DNA of 64,000 nt, taken from assembly GCF_000306965.1 (NCBI RefSeq), contig NZ_JH976435.1:245870-309869 (forward strand), read 5' to 3'. The stretch comes from Amphibacillus jilinensis Y1. GTDB lineage: Bacteria > Bacillota > Bacilli > Bacillales > Amphibacillaceae. The translations under genes and the position numbers were made by a program. How positions within the stretch are numbered: position 1 is the stretch's first letter; every line of letters starts with the position of its first letter. The notes below the pieces were generated by a model. The model did not search any database, was not told the origin of the DNA, and saw only the letters and a list, made by a program, of their open reading frames with translations. This document shows positions 1 to 9,261 of this stretch, piece after piece.

Positions 1-1
1 C

Positions 2-25
2 ATTGTGGGTAAAATTGTACAGTAA
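2..25 (+). CDS. C-terminal tail of the upstream flagellar gene, probably fliL (partial)
   Basis: The first bases read in frame as IVGKIVQ followed by a TAA stop, 28 bases before the fliM start. In Bacillus the gene before fliM is fliL, the basal-body protein next to the motor, so this is probably its last seven residues. The fragment is too short to identify by sequence alone; the call rests on conserved gene order. Confidence 0.35.
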   Translation: MVGKIVQ

Positions 26-53
26 TTTAGCTCCTTAATGGGAGGTGAGAGCA

Positions 54-1055
54 ATGGCAGAAGAGGTTTTGTCCCAAAATGAAATTGATGCGCTATTATC
101 AGCACTGTCATCAGGCGAAATGGATGCTAATCAATTGAAGCAAGAAGAACAGGATAAGAAGGTTCGGGTTTATGACTTTAAACGCGCACTTCGTTTTTCG
201 AAAGATCAGATTCGTAGTATTTCCAGAATTAACGAAAATTACGCTAGATTGTTAACAACATACTTTTCAGCACAGTTACGTACTTATGTACATATTTCTG
301 TTGCTTCTGTTGATCAGATTCCATACGAAGAATTTGTTAGATCTGTACCGACCATGACTGTTTTGAACATATTCAGTATGGCACCGTTAGATGGTCGAAT
401 TATATTTGAAATCAATCCAAACATTGCTTATGCAATGCTAGATCGCATTCTTGGAGGAAAAGGAACGAGTTTAAACAAAATTGAGAACTTGACTGAAATT
501 GAGTCAACAATTATGACTAATTTATTTGAAAAATCGTTAGATAATTTGCGTGATGCATGGGCATCTGTTGCAGAAATCGATCCAATGTTAGAAGAATTTG
601 AGGTCAATCCACAATTTTTACAACTGGTTTCTCCTAATGAAACAGTAGTTGTTGTTTCATTAAATACAACCATAGGCGAAAGTAGTGGCATGATCAATAT
701 ATGTATTCCACATGTTGTGTTAGAGCCAATTATGCCTCGTTTGTCTGTACACTATTGGATGCAGACGGAAACACAAAAAGAAAGAAAGCCTGAAGAGTAT
801 GAAAACTTGACCAAGAATATTGAAGCGACTGATATAGATTTACAAGTAGTTCTTGGTAAAACCAACATATCGGTACATGATTTATTAGCATTACAGGCTG
901 GAGATGTATTAAATTTAAATCAATCGATTGATGAACCGTTAATTATGCAATCTGATGATGAGTCACTTTATTATGTTCAACCTGGACATAAGCGAAATAA
1001 GGTTGCTGTACAAATATTAGAAGAAATTAAAGGGGGGTCCCCAGATGATGAATGA
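54..1055 (+). CDS. fliM: Flagellar motor switch protein FliM
   Basis: FliM is the C-ring subunit that binds phosphorylated CheY and sets rotation direction. The 333-aa length is usual for the family. The N-terminus carries the CheY-P binding segment VLSQNEIDALLSAL, a CheC-like middle domain follows (roughly residues 45-230), and the last 80 residues form the SpoA/FliN-type domain (VVLGKTNISVHDLLALQAGD). I chose the ATG at 54 because GGAGGTG at 41-47 is well spaced from it; a GTG at 45 lies inside that ribosome binding site. The 3' end overlaps fliY by 11 bases, which suggests coupled translation within the fla/che operon. Confidence 0.97.
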   Translation: MAEEVLSQNEIDALLSALSSGEMDANQLKQEEQDKKVRVYDFKRALRFSKDQIRSISRINENYARLLTTYFSAQLRTYVHISVASVDQIPYEEFVRSVPTMTVLNIFSMAPLDGRIIFEINPNIAYAMLDRILGGKGTSLNKIENLTEIESTIMTNLFEKSLDNLRDAWASVAEIDPMLEEFEVNPQFLQLVSPNETVVVVSLNTTIGESSGMINICIPHVVLEPIMPRLSVHYWMQTETQKERKPEEYENLTKNIEATDIDLQVVLGKTNISVHDLLALQAGDVLNLNQSIDEPLIMQSDDESLYYVQPGHKRNKVAVQILEEIKGGSPDDE

Positions 1056-2199
1056 TGGTATGCTTTCTCAAGATGAGATTGATGCATTGTTAAATACGGA
1101 TGAAGAAGGTCAAGATGAAGTTGTGGAAAATGGTGAAGGTCAAGATGACGACATTACCACAATTATGTCAGATCTAGAACGAGATGCTTTAGGGGAAATC
1201 GGTAATATTTCTTTTGGTAGTTCTGCTACAACCCTATCAACTTTACTTAACCAAAAGGTTGATATTACAACACCAACCATTTCCGTTATTCGCCGTAATG
1301 AACTAGAGGATGAATTTCCACATCCACATGTAGGGGTTGAAGTTGAATATACAGAAGGCTTTGAAGGTGTTAATTTATTTGTAATCAAATCAAATGATGC
1401 TGCAATTATTGCAGACTTAATGCTTGGTGGTGATGGTCAAACAGAAGCTACAGAGTTAAGTGATATCCACATGAGTGCTGTCCAAGAAGCAATGAATCAA
1501 ATGATGGGCACGGCTGCAACAAGCATGTCAACTGTATTTTCTAAAAGAGTTGATATCTCCCCACCATCTACAATGATGATTGATGTGAAAGATGAATCAA
1601 GTGAGCAACACATTCCAGGGGATGACATCTTAATTCAAGTTAGTTTTCAACTCAAAATCGGTGACCTCATTGATTCGAAAATAATGCAACTACTCCCTAC
1701 ACATTTTGCTAAAGAAATGGTGGACGGTCTATTGAATGCACCAACTGAAAAAGTCGATAAACAAGAAACGAAAAAAGTGGAGAAACCAATGAATTCAACA
1801 CAAAATCAAGAAGTAAGTCAGAATACGGAGAAAGTTAATCGTGAACCTCGTAATATTGGGGAACCAGCACAAGCTGGAGCTGACGTACAAAATGCTTCAT
1901 TTTCAAGTTTTGAAGAGGTAAATTTGCCTGAAACAGAAAAACGCAACTTAGATATGCTGTTAGATATACCGTTGCAAGTAACGGTTGAACTTGGAAGAAC
2001 TAAGCGTGCAGTTAAAGATATTTTAGAGCTATCATCAGGATCGATTCTAGAGTTAGATAAACTGGCGGGTGAACCTGTTGATATCCATGTTAACAACAAA
2101 CTAATTGCACAAGGTGAGGTTGTTGTTATCGATGAAAATTTCGGGGTGCGAGTTACTGATATTGTCAGTCAGTCAGATCGATTGAAAAAGTTAAAGTAA
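1045..2199 (+). CDS. fliY: Flagellar motor switch phosphatase FliY
   Basis: FliY is the Bacillus-type C-ring protein that combines a FliN-like ring subunit with CheY-P phosphatase activity. The N-terminus has a CheY-P binding motif (MLSQDEIDALL) like that of FliM. The middle region holds two CheC-type active-site helices, around DALGEIGNISFGSSATTL and AVQEAMNQMMGTAATSMS, each with the E-x2-N pattern. A charged Gln/Glu-rich linker (about residues 230-290) leads to the C-terminal SpoA domain (VELGRTKRAVKDILEL). The length of 384 aa is normal. Start codons at 1045 and 1048 both fit the AGGGGGG site at 1031-1037. The downstream gene is cheY, its substrate when phosphorylated. Confidence 0.96.
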   Translation: MMNDGMLSQDEIDALLNTDEEGQDEVVENGEGQDDDITTIMSDLERDALGEIGNISFGSSATTLSTLLNQKVDITTPTISVIRRNELEDEFPHPHVGVEVEYTEGFEGVNLFVIKSNDAAIIADLMLGGDGQTEATELSDIHMSAVQEAMNQMMGTAATSMSTVFSKRVDISPPSTMMIDVKDESSEQHIPGDDILIQVSFQLKIGDLIDSKIMQLLPTHFAKEMVDGLLNAPTEKVDKQETKKVEKPMNSTQNQEVSQNTEKVNREPRNIGEPAQAGADVQNASFSSFEEVNLPETEKRNLDMLLDIPLQVTVELGRTKRAVKDILELSSGSILELDKLAGEPVDIHVNNKLIAQGEVVVIDENFGVRVTDIVSQSDRLKKLK

Positions 2200-2218
2200 A
2201 AGTTAAGGAGGAAATAGG

Positions 2219-2581
2219 ATGGCACACTCAGTATTAATTGTTGATGATGCAGCGTTTATGAGAATGATGATCAAAGATATTTTAACAAAAAATGGTTTTA
2301 ACGTGGTAGGAGAAGCACAAGATGGTCAGCAAGCAGTCGAAAAGTTTACAGAGTTAAAACCAGACCTTGTTACATTAGACATTACGATGCCAGAAAAGGA
2401 TGGAATAACGGCTCTTAAGGAAATGAAAGAAATTGAGCCTAACGCAACGATCATTATGTGTTCAGCCATGGGTCAGCAAGCAATGGTAATTGATGCTATC
2501 CAAGCAGGGGCAAAAGATTTTGTTGTAAAGCCGTTTCAAGCTGAACGTGTTATTGAGGCAATTAATAAAGCATTGGACTGA
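2219..2581 (+). CDS. cheY: Chemotaxis response regulator CheY
   Basis: CheY is a 120-aa single-domain response regulator phosphorylated by CheA that binds the FliM/FliY switch. The acidic pocket is D9-D10, the phospho-acceptor is D54 in VTLDITMP, the switch residue lies in CSAMG, and the conserved lysine is K104 (VVKPF). There is no output domain, as expected. The ribosome binding site AAGGAGG lies just before the ATG. Its place between fliY and fliO, inside the export-gate genes, is the Bacillus arrangement. Confidence 0.97.
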   Translation: MAHSVLIVDDAAFMRMMIKDILTKNGFNVVGEAQDGQQAVEKFTELKPDLVTLDITMPEKDGITALKEMKEIEPNATIIMCSAMGQQAMVIDAIQAGAKDFVVKPFQAERVIEAINKALD

Positions 2582-2585
2582 TTGA

Positions 2586-3254
2586 ATGAAAAAGATTGTT
2601 ATACTAACCCTATTGCTTTTTCTAATGACGCATATAGAACCGACTTTAGCTAATGCAGATAATGATTCAGTATCAGATTTTTTTAACCAAGAACAACTTG
2701 AATCGCCAGAACCAGATCAACAAGATCAACCTATTGTTGATCAAGGTGATGAAGAGATCACGACACAATTGACGAACAATCAAACCAATATAGTGGTGTT
2801 AATTTTTCAAATTATTATTGCACTCGCTCTAATTATTGGATTGATCTACGCGTTGTTAAAATTCTTTAATCGCTCGGGCCGTTTTAGTAAACAAGGCGAC
2901 AGTTTGGAAAGCTTAGGTGGGCTTTCTTTAGGGACTAGCAAATCTGTTCAGCTGATTAAAATTGGGACAAAAGTGTATTTAGTTGGTGTAGGGGATGATG
3001 TTTCATTATTGACAGAGATAACTGATGAAGAAGTTAGACAACAGTTAATTGACCAGAAGTATACTGATCGATCGACTCAAATTCCTTTTTTAAATCAAAT
3101 TAAATTTAAATCGTTACAGAAAAGTAGAAATCAACAAGATAATGATGAAAGTTCAAGTGAAGATACAGCTTTTGCTTCGTTGTTTAAGGGAGAACTTGAT
3201 GCTATGAAGAAAAAAAGAGCAGAAATTAGAGCGAATTATAAGGAAGAAGAATAA
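2586..3254 (+). CDS. fliO: Flagellar biosynthesis protein FliO (FliZ of Bacillus)
   Basis: FliO is the poorly conserved membrane protein that helps assemble the FliP ring of the flagellar export gate. This 222-aa protein has a signal-peptide-like N-terminus (MKKIVILTLLLFLM), an acidic Gln-rich segment at about 25-65 predicted to be outside, one membrane helix at about 68-93 and a basic cytoplasmic tail with the FliO core (GLSLGTSKSVQLIKIGTK). The call rests on topology, size and position before fliP. No clear ribosome binding site precedes the ATG and only 4 bases separate it from cheY, so translational coupling is likely. Confidence 0.88.
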   Translation: MKKIVILTLLLFLMTHIEPTLANADNDSVSDFFNQEQLESPEPDQQDQPIVDQGDEEITTQLTNNQTNIVVLIFQIIIALALIIGLIYALLKFFNRSGRFSKQGDSLESLGGLSLGTSKSVQLIKIGTKVYLVGVGDDVSLLTEITDEEVRQQLIDQKYTDRSTQIPFLNQIKFKSLQKSRNQQDNDESSSEDTAFASLFKGELDAMKKKRAEIRANYKEEE

Positions 3255-3256
3255 TT

Positions 3257-3925
3257 ATGAATGATTTTATTGATATCTTTTCTGGGACAGATCCTGAAGC
3301 TGTATCAACTTCAGTTCAATTACTTTTACTGTTAACGATTTTCTCACTTGCGCCAAGTATCTTAATATTAATGACAAGTTTCACCCGAATTATTATTGTG
3401 CTATCTTTTACAAGAACATCATTAGCGACGCAACAAATGCCACCTAATCAAGTCTTGGTTGGAATTGCACTATTTTTAACTTTTTTTGTCATGGCACCAA
3501 CGTTTCAAGAAATTAATCAACAAGCCTTGTCACCATTAATGAATGAAGAAATTAGTTTAGAAGAAGCTTATGATCAAGCAAGTGCGCCAATTAAAAGCTT
3601 TATGGCAGACCATACGCGTCAAAGAGATCTTGCTTTATTTCTAGACTATACTGATACAGAAAACATTGAATCGATTGATGATATTCCGTTAACTGTACTC
3701 GTTCCTGCTTTTGCTATTAGCGAATTGAAGACAGCTTTTACGATGGGTTTTTTGATATTTATACCTTTTCTCGTCATTGATATGACAGTGGCTAGTATTT
3801 TGATGTCAATGGGTATGATGATGCTACCACCTGTTATGATATCATTACCGTTTAAAGTATTACTATTTGTTATGGTGGATGGTTGGTATCTGATAACAGA
3901 ATCATTATTATCAGGATTTAATTAG
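3257..3925 (+). CDS. fliP: Flagellar export gate protein FliP
   Basis: FliP forms the pentameric core of the flagellar type III export gate with FliQ and FliR. The protein (222 aa) has the family signatures FTRIIIVLSFTRTSLATQ and MGFLIFIPFLVIDM, four hydrophobic helices, and the periplasmic loop after NQQALSPL. The N-terminus contains a hydrophobic segment near residues 20-40, as usual for shorter Gram-positive FliP. A purine-rich site (AAGGAAGAAGAA) precedes the ATG and only two bases separate it from fliO. Confidence 0.97.
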   Translation: MNDFIDIFSGTDPEAVSTSVQLLLLLTIFSLAPSILILMTSFTRIIIVLSFTRTSLATQQMPPNQVLVGIALFLTFFVMAPTFQEINQQALSPLMNEEISLEEAYDQASAPIKSFMADHTRQRDLALFLDYTDTENIESIDDIPLTVLVPAFAISELKTAFTMGFLIFIPFLVIDMTVASILMSMGMMMLPPVMISLPFKVLLFVMVDGWYLITESLLSGFN

Positions 3926-3944
3926 TGAGAAGGAGAATGTAGTG

Positions 3945-4214
3945 ATGAGTGGAGAATTAGTTATAACACTTGCTGAACGTGGCATACTTACTGTTTTAAT
4001 GGTAGCAGGTCCCCTATTAATTTTAGCATTGGGTGTAGGTTTGCTTGTTAGTATTTTTCAAGCGACTACTCAAATCCAAGAACAAACATTAGCATTTATC
4101 CCGAAAATTGTTGCTGTATTAATGGGTCTTGTCTTTTTTGGACCATGGATGCTTACGAGGGTGATCGAGTTTACAGCTAGTATACTGCAGAATCTCAATC
4201 AATATGTAGGTTAA
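3945..4214 (+). CDS. fliQ: Flagellar export gate protein FliQ
   Basis: FliQ is a small two-helix membrane protein of the export gate. The 89-aa product has the two expected hydrophobic segments (around VLMVAGPLLILALGVGLLV and PKIVAVLMGLVFFGPWML) and the family motif SIFQATTQIQEQTL between them. I prefer the ATG at 3945, which gives MSGELVITLAERGI and matches the usual length; a GTG at 3942 is also possible from the AGAAGGAGA site. It sits between fliP and fliR. Confidence 0.95.
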   Translation: MSGELVITLAERGILTVLMVAGPLLILALGVGLLVSIFQATTQIQEQTLAFIPKIVAVLMGLVFFGPWMLTRVIEFTASILQNLNQYVG

Positions 4215-4217
4215 GCA

Positions 4218-4997
4218 ATGTTAACATTAATAGACTTGAATCTTTTACCTGCTTTTCTACTCATCTTGGCTCGAATCATTGCATTCATTGCTACAGTTCC
4301 AATTTTTTCTTATCGAAATATCCCCAATACATTTAAAATTGGCATAGCTATTTTTATGAGTTGGATTTTATTGTTTACAATTGATATTCCAGATATTTCG
4401 CTTGATTTATCTTTTGTACTGCTTGTTTTTAAAGAAGCTTTTGTTGGAATGATTTTGGGGATGGTCGCTTATGTGATTTTGACTGTCGTTCAAATCGCAG
4501 GTGGATTTATTGATTTCCAAATGGGATTTGCAATTGCTAATATTATTGATCCTCAAACAGGGGCGCAAAGCCCAGTGATTGGCCAATATTTCTATACGTT
4601 TGCTATATTGTTTTTACTGGCTGTAGATGGTCATCACTTACTCATTAATGGTGCTTTTTATAGCTTTGAACTCATAGCGATTGATCAATTTATCAATATA
4701 GGATCAGAAAGCTATATATTAACCGTGTTAACTATGTTTAACCAAATGTTTTTAATTGCTTTCCAGATGGCCATTCCGATTGTAGGCTGCTTATTTTTAG
4801 TAGATGTAGCTTTAGGGATTATTGCACGAACCGTTCCTCAACTGAATGTTTTTGTTGTTGGTATTCCATTAAAGATTACGGTTTCGTTGTTTGTGATTAG
4901 TATGTTTATTGTTCTGTATATGGGACTTGTTAGAAGTCTTTTTGGTTATATTATTGAAATGATGCATGTATTTATGCAAGTGCTAGGAGGGGTGTAG
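4218..4997 (+). CDS. fliR: Flagellar export gate protein FliR
   Basis: FliR is the single-copy subunit that completes the FliP/FliQ/FliR export channel. The 259-aa protein is almost wholly hydrophobic, with about six to eight helices and the family segment FQMGFAIANIIDPQTGAQSP. It starts three bases after fliQ and ends two bases before flhB, so the gate genes are probably translated as a unit. No truncation is seen. Confidence 0.96.
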   Translation: MLTLIDLNLLPAFLLILARIIAFIATVPIFSYRNIPNTFKIGIAIFMSWILLFTIDIPDISLDLSFVLLVFKEAFVGMILGMVAYVILTVVQIAGGFIDFQMGFAIANIIDPQTGAQSPVIGQYFYTFAILFLLAVDGHHLLINGAFYSFELIAIDQFINIGSESYILTVLTMFNQMFLIAFQMAIPIVGCLFLVDVALGIIARTVPQLNVFVVGIPLKITVSLFVISMFIVLYMGLVRSLFGYIIEMMHVFMQVLGGV

Positions 4998-4999
4998 TC

Positions 5000-6082
5000 A
5001 TGCAATGGCTTGCTTTAGATCTACAGTTTTTTTCCGGGGAAAAAACAGAAAAAGCTACACCTAAGAAACGTCAAGATACAAGAAAAAAGGGGCAAGTTAG
5101 CAAAAGTCAAGATGTAAACACTGCTGTACTACTCTTTTTTATGTTTATCGTTTTTATCATTATTGGTCCTTTTTGGAAGGAGCGTTTTACAGGCCTGTAT
5201 CAGCAAATTTTCACTGAATACATGCTCTGGGAGTTAACTCCTGATCATTTGCGCATCATATTTATTGATATCATTACTTATATGGGATTTACGATTGCTC
5301 CAGTTATGGGTATTGCTATTATAGCTGGACTTGTTTCAAATTTAATGCAGATTGGTTTTTTATTTACGACAGAACCATTACAAATGAAGCTGGACAAATT
5401 AAATCCAATCTCAGGAGCAAAAAAGATTTTTTCAATTCGAGCAATAGTTGAATTGGTCAAATCAATTTTAAAAATTACTGTGGTTGCAACGGTCACGTTC
5501 TCAATATTATGGATGAATAAAGATGAGATGATGATGTTGGCCCACGGAAACCTTGATGGAGCGTTATCTTTTTTTGGTTCTACAGTAACATTAATGGGAA
5601 TTTCAGCATCGCTAGCTTTACTTGTCCTATCGGTTATTGATTATATGTATCAACGTTTTGATTACGAAAAGAATATTCGAATGTCGAAACAAGATATCAA
5701 AGATGAGTATAAGAATATTGAAGGAGATCCTTTGATTAAATCTAAAATTAAAGAACGTCAGCGTCAGATGGCAATGCGCCGTATGATGAGTGAAATACCA
5801 AACGCTGATGTAGTTATTACGAATCCTACTCACTACGCTGTAGCGATTAAATATGATGAATCAAAAGCAGATGCTCCTTATGTTGTTGCTAAAGGCGTCG
5901 ATTATGTAGCATTTAAAATACGTGATATAGCCAAAAATAATAAAGTGGCAATTGTAGAAAATCGTCCTTTAGCAAGAGCATTATATGCCGAAGTTGAGAT
6001 TGGCCAAGCTATTAATGAATCGTTTTATCAAGCTGTAGCTGAAGTTTTGGCTTATGTCTATCAAATTGAACAAAAAGCTTAA
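5000..6082 (+). CDS. flhB: Flagellar export switch protein FlhB
   Basis: FlhB switches export specificity from rod/hook to filament proteins. The 360-aa protein starts with the typical soluble N-terminus (EKTEKATPKKRQDTRKKGQV), has four membrane helices to about residue 215, and a cytoplasmic domain with the autocleavage motif NPTH in ADVVITNPTHYAVAI. The self-cleavage is known for the family; the motif is intact here. The AGGAGGGG site before the ATG overlaps the end of fliR. Confidence 0.97.
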   Translation: MQWLALDLQFFSGEKTEKATPKKRQDTRKKGQVSKSQDVNTAVLLFFMFIVFIIIGPFWKERFTGLYQQIFTEYMLWELTPDHLRIIFIDIITYMGFTIAPVMGIAIIAGLVSNLMQIGFLFTTEPLQMKLDKLNPISGAKKIFSIRAIVELVKSILKITVVATVTFSILWMNKDEMMMLAHGNLDGALSFFGSTVTLMGISASLALLVLSVIDYMYQRFDYEKNIRMSKQDIKDEYKNIEGDPLIKSKIKERQRQMAMRRMMSEIPNADVVITNPTHYAVAIKYDESKADAPYVVAKGVDYVAFKIRDIAKNNKVAIVENRPLARALYAEVEIGQAINESFYQAVAEVLAYVYQIEQKA

Positions 6083-6106
6083 CACAGCTTGTAAGGAGAG
6101 GGAATA

Positions 6107-8140
6107 ATGAAGGCAAAAGATCTATCCGTACTATTATTTGTAATCACAATTATTATTATGCTAATCATCCCGTTACCTGGTTGGTTATTAAGTATTTTAA
6201 TATTGACAAATATATCCTTGGCTTTAATTGTTATTTTAGTTGCCATGAATACAACTGAACCATTGCAATTTTCAATTTTACCTTCGTTATTACTACTTTT
6301 AACATTGTTTCGATTAGGTTTGAATGTTTCTACTACGCGTTCAATTTTAGGTGAAGCAGACGCTGGGAATGTAGTGGATACATTTGGAACTTTCGTTATT
6401 GGTGATAGTCCACTTGTAGGTTTCGTTGTGTTTGCAATTTTAATTATTATCCAATTTCTTGTTATAACGAAAGGTAGTGAACGTGTTTCTGAGGTAGGTG
6501 CACGATTCACCTTAGATGCAATGCCTGGTAAGCAAATGAGTATTGATGCTGATTTAAATGCAGGATTAATAAATGAACAACAGGCTAAAGAACGTCGACA
6601 AAAAATTGAGCGAGAAGCCGATTTCTATGGAGCGATGGACGGTGCCAGTAAGTTTGTAAAAGGGGATGCCATTGCTGGTATTGTTATTGTACTTATAAAT
6701 ATCATTTTCGGGCTTGTCATCGGCATGCTTCAATTAGGAATGAGCTTTGAAGAGGCTATATCTACCTACATGCAATTGACAGTTGGGGATGGGTTGGTAA
6801 GTCAAATTCCAGCATTATTAATTTCAACTGCTACGGGTATCATTGTTACACGTGCCGCATCAGAAGGTAACTTAAGCAGTGATGTAACGGGACAATTGCT
6901 TCAGTATCCAAAGTTGCTTTATATTGCCGGGGGTACTATATTCCTGTTCGGTTTAACACCTATTAATTTTTGGTTAACGACAGCAATAGCTGGGACATTA
7001 ATTTTTGGTGGTTTATTATTAGAACGGCCTGCAAAAAATATAGAAGTTGATCACGCTTTGGAAGAGGAAGAAGAATCAAGTAGCCAGATGAAATCCCAAG
7101 AAAATGTAGTCGATCTAATTAGTATGGATCCAATTGAATTTGAATTTGGTTATGCGTTGATCCCACTGGTTGATGCAAGTCAAGGTGGCGACCTTATGGA
7201 CCGAATCGTTATGATTAGAAGACAATTAGCCATTGAATTTGGCATTGTTATTCCCGTTGTAAGAATTCGTGACAATATTCAACTACCTCCGAATGCTTAT
7301 CAACTTAAAATAAAGGGTAATGAAGTAGCACAAGGTGAATTAATGTTGGACCATTATTTAGCGATGACCCCTGGGATAGATGACGATGATCTTGATGGGA
7401 TCGAGACAAAGGAACCTGCTTTTGGCCTACCAGCAAAGTGGATTACGGAAGAAGTGAAAGATGATGCTGAACTGGCAGGTTATACAGTTGTTGACCCTCC
7501 GTCTGTCGTTTCTACACATATAACAGAAGTTATTAAAAAACATGCACATTTACTATTAGGGCGTCAGGAGACTAAACAATTAATTGATCATTTAAAAGAA
7601 TCCTATCCAATCTTAGTCGAAGAGGTTACACCAGAACCGTTAAATGTTGGAGATGTTCAAAAGGTTCTTGCTAAGTTATTACGCGAACAAGTATCTGTCA
7701 GAAATTTACCTGTTATTTTTGAGACATTAGCAGATTTCGGAAAAATGACAAATGATCCTGAATTACTTGGTGAATATGCAAGACAAGCATTAGCATCACA
7801 GATCACAAAGCAGTATACGGAAGGCTCCAAATCATTAAGGGTCATTACCGTAGCTGGAGAAGTAGAACAAATGATTGCTGATCACGTTCAACAAACAGAG
7901 CATGGAAATTATTTAGCATTAGATCCTGATACCCAACAGCGAATTATTCGTTCAGTAACAGAGAAGGTGGAACAGGTATCCTTACAAGAAGAAATCCCAA
8001 TTATATTATGTTCGCCAACTATTAGAATGTATATGAAGCAACTGCTAGATCGCTTCTTTCCACATGTTGTGGTGTTGTCTTATAATGAATTAGAACCAAA
8101 TCTAGATGTTCAAAGTGTTGGGGTGGTGAACGCCGGATGA
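6107..8140 (+). CDS. flhA: Flagellar export apparatus protein FlhA
   Basis: FlhA is the nonameric export gate that receives chaperone-substrate complexes and uses the proton gradient. The protein is 677 aa, usual for the family. About eight membrane helices occupy residues 1-305, with the conserved cytoplasmic FHIPEP loop region recognisable as RFTLDAMPGKQMSIDADLNA. An acidic linker (LEEEEESSS) leads to the large C-terminal domain. AAGGAGAGGG precedes the ATG. The stop overlaps the flhF start by four bases. Confidence 0.97.
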   Translation: MKAKDLSVLLFVITIIIMLIIPLPGWLLSILILTNISLALIVILVAMNTTEPLQFSILPSLLLLLTLFRLGLNVSTTRSILGEADAGNVVDTFGTFVIGDSPLVGFVVFAILIIIQFLVITKGSERVSEVGARFTLDAMPGKQMSIDADLNAGLINEQQAKERRQKIEREADFYGAMDGASKFVKGDAIAGIVIVLINIIFGLVIGMLQLGMSFEEAISTYMQLTVGDGLVSQIPALLISTATGIIVTRAASEGNLSSDVTGQLLQYPKLLYIAGGTIFLFGLTPINFWLTTAIAGTLIFGGLLLERPAKNIEVDHALEEEEESSSQMKSQENVVDLISMDPIEFEFGYALIPLVDASQGGDLMDRIVMIRRQLAIEFGIVIPVVRIRDNIQLPPNAYQLKIKGNEVAQGELMLDHYLAMTPGIDDDDLDGIETKEPAFGLPAKWITEEVKDDAELAGYTVVDPPSVVSTHITEVIKKHAHLLLGRQETKQLIDHLKESYPILVEEVTPEPLNVGDVQKVLAKLLREQVSVRNLPVIFETLADFGKMTNDPELLGEYARQALASQITKQYTEGSKSLRVITVAGEVEQMIADHVQQTEHGNYLALDPDTQQRIIRSVTEKVEQVSLQEEIPIILCSPTIRMYMKQLLDRFFPHVVVLSYNELEPNLDVQSVGVVNAG

Positions 8141-9261
8141 AAGTGAAAAAATATGTGGCAGCGACAATGCCTGAAGTGATGCAAAAAGTAAGAAAGGAAT
8201 TAGGAAGTGATGCTGTTATTCTTAATTCTAAAGTGATTTATACCGGAGGGTTTCTTGGGTTATTTAAAAAAAGAAATATTGAGGTGGTAGCAGCCATTGA
8301 ACCTGAACCTGTTAGAAGGTCTCCAAATCATACGGTTAAGTCACCAGTCAAACACCATTTCAAAATAGAAAAGGAAACAAAGGATAAAGAGCAAAAGATT
8401 GTCCTGGAAGAGTTAAGGTCACTAAGGAAATGGATGGAATCAAAATCAGAAGATGATCAGCCAGTTTTCTCGGCGGCCTTTGAATCCGTCCGTGACCATT
8501 TGTTAGCCCAAGAAGTAGACCAAACGATTACCGATCAATTATTAAAAACCGTCTATGAACAAGTGAATCGTGACGATTTAACTTATCAAGAGGCGAAGCA
8601 GTCAGTCGAATCACATCTGGTATCTTTTTTTGCAAATTATGAATGTGGGGCTATCACTTATGAAAAAAGATTTGTTCACCTCGTCGGTCCTACAGGGGTG
8701 GGTAAAACAACAACCATTGCTAAGCTCGCTGCAAACAGCATGATCAAGGACGGAAAAAAAGTAGCGCTTATTACGACAGATACCTATCGAATCGCAGCAA
8801 TTGAACAGTTAAAAACGTATTCGAAAATTTTAGATATCCCATTAGAAATTGCTTATACGATGGAAGATTACCAAAAAGCCAGGTTGAAATTTCAACATTA
8901 TGATGTTGTTTTTGTTGATACAGCGGGGAGAAACTTCCGTGATCCAAAGTATGTCGCAGAACTTGGACAAATTGTAGATTTAGAACATGATATTGAGACT
9001 TACTTGGTTCTCTCTTTGACAGCTAAATCGAACGATCTAGTCTCCATATTCAAGCAATTTCACGCCATTCCATTGAAAAAGCTTATTTTCACAAAGACCG
9101 ATGAAACGATGTCTTATGGTGCAATTTTGAACTTAATCAGCCATTATCAAATAGGTATTGCCTATTTAACACATGGTCAGGATGTACCAGATGATATTAA
9201 AGAAGCTGAACCGGGGATGTTAGTAGAGCTGTTAATGGGGTCACATGATGAAAATGTATAA
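8137..9261 (+). CDS. flhF: Flagellar placement GTPase FlhF
   Basis: FlhF is an SRP-type GTPase that sets flagellar position and number, working with FlhG. The 374-aa protein has a basic N-terminal domain (MKVKKYVAATMPEVMQKV), a charged linker, an NG domain with P-loop GPTGVGKTTTIAKLA at about residues 183-197, and the G-motifs DTAG and TKTDE. The ATGA overlap with flhA indicates coupled translation, and the 3' end overlaps the start of flhG by 17 bases. Confidence 0.96.
   Translation: MKVKKYVAATMPEVMQKVRKELGSDAVILNSKVIYTGGFLGLFKKRNIEVVAAIEPEPVRRSPNHTVKSPVKHHFKIEKETKDKEQKIVLEELRSLRKWMESKSEDDQPVFSAAFESVRDHLLAQEVDQTITDQLLKTVYEQVNRDDLTYQEAKQSVESHLVSFFANYECGAITYEKRFVHLVGPTGVGKTTTIAKLAANSMIKDGKKVALITTDTYRIAAIEQLKTYSKILDIPLEIAYTMEDYQKARLKFQHYDVVFVDTAGRNFRDPKYVAELGQIVDLEHDIETYLVLSLTAKSNDLVSIFKQFHAIPLKKLIFTKTDETMSYGAILNLISHYQIGIAYLTHGQDVPDDIKEAEPGMLVELLMGSHDENV

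Noticed and set aside
1140..1388. Minus-strand open frames inside fliY and, similarly, inside many other genes
   Set aside because: They are shadows of conserved + strand genes with no start signals or recognisable proteins.
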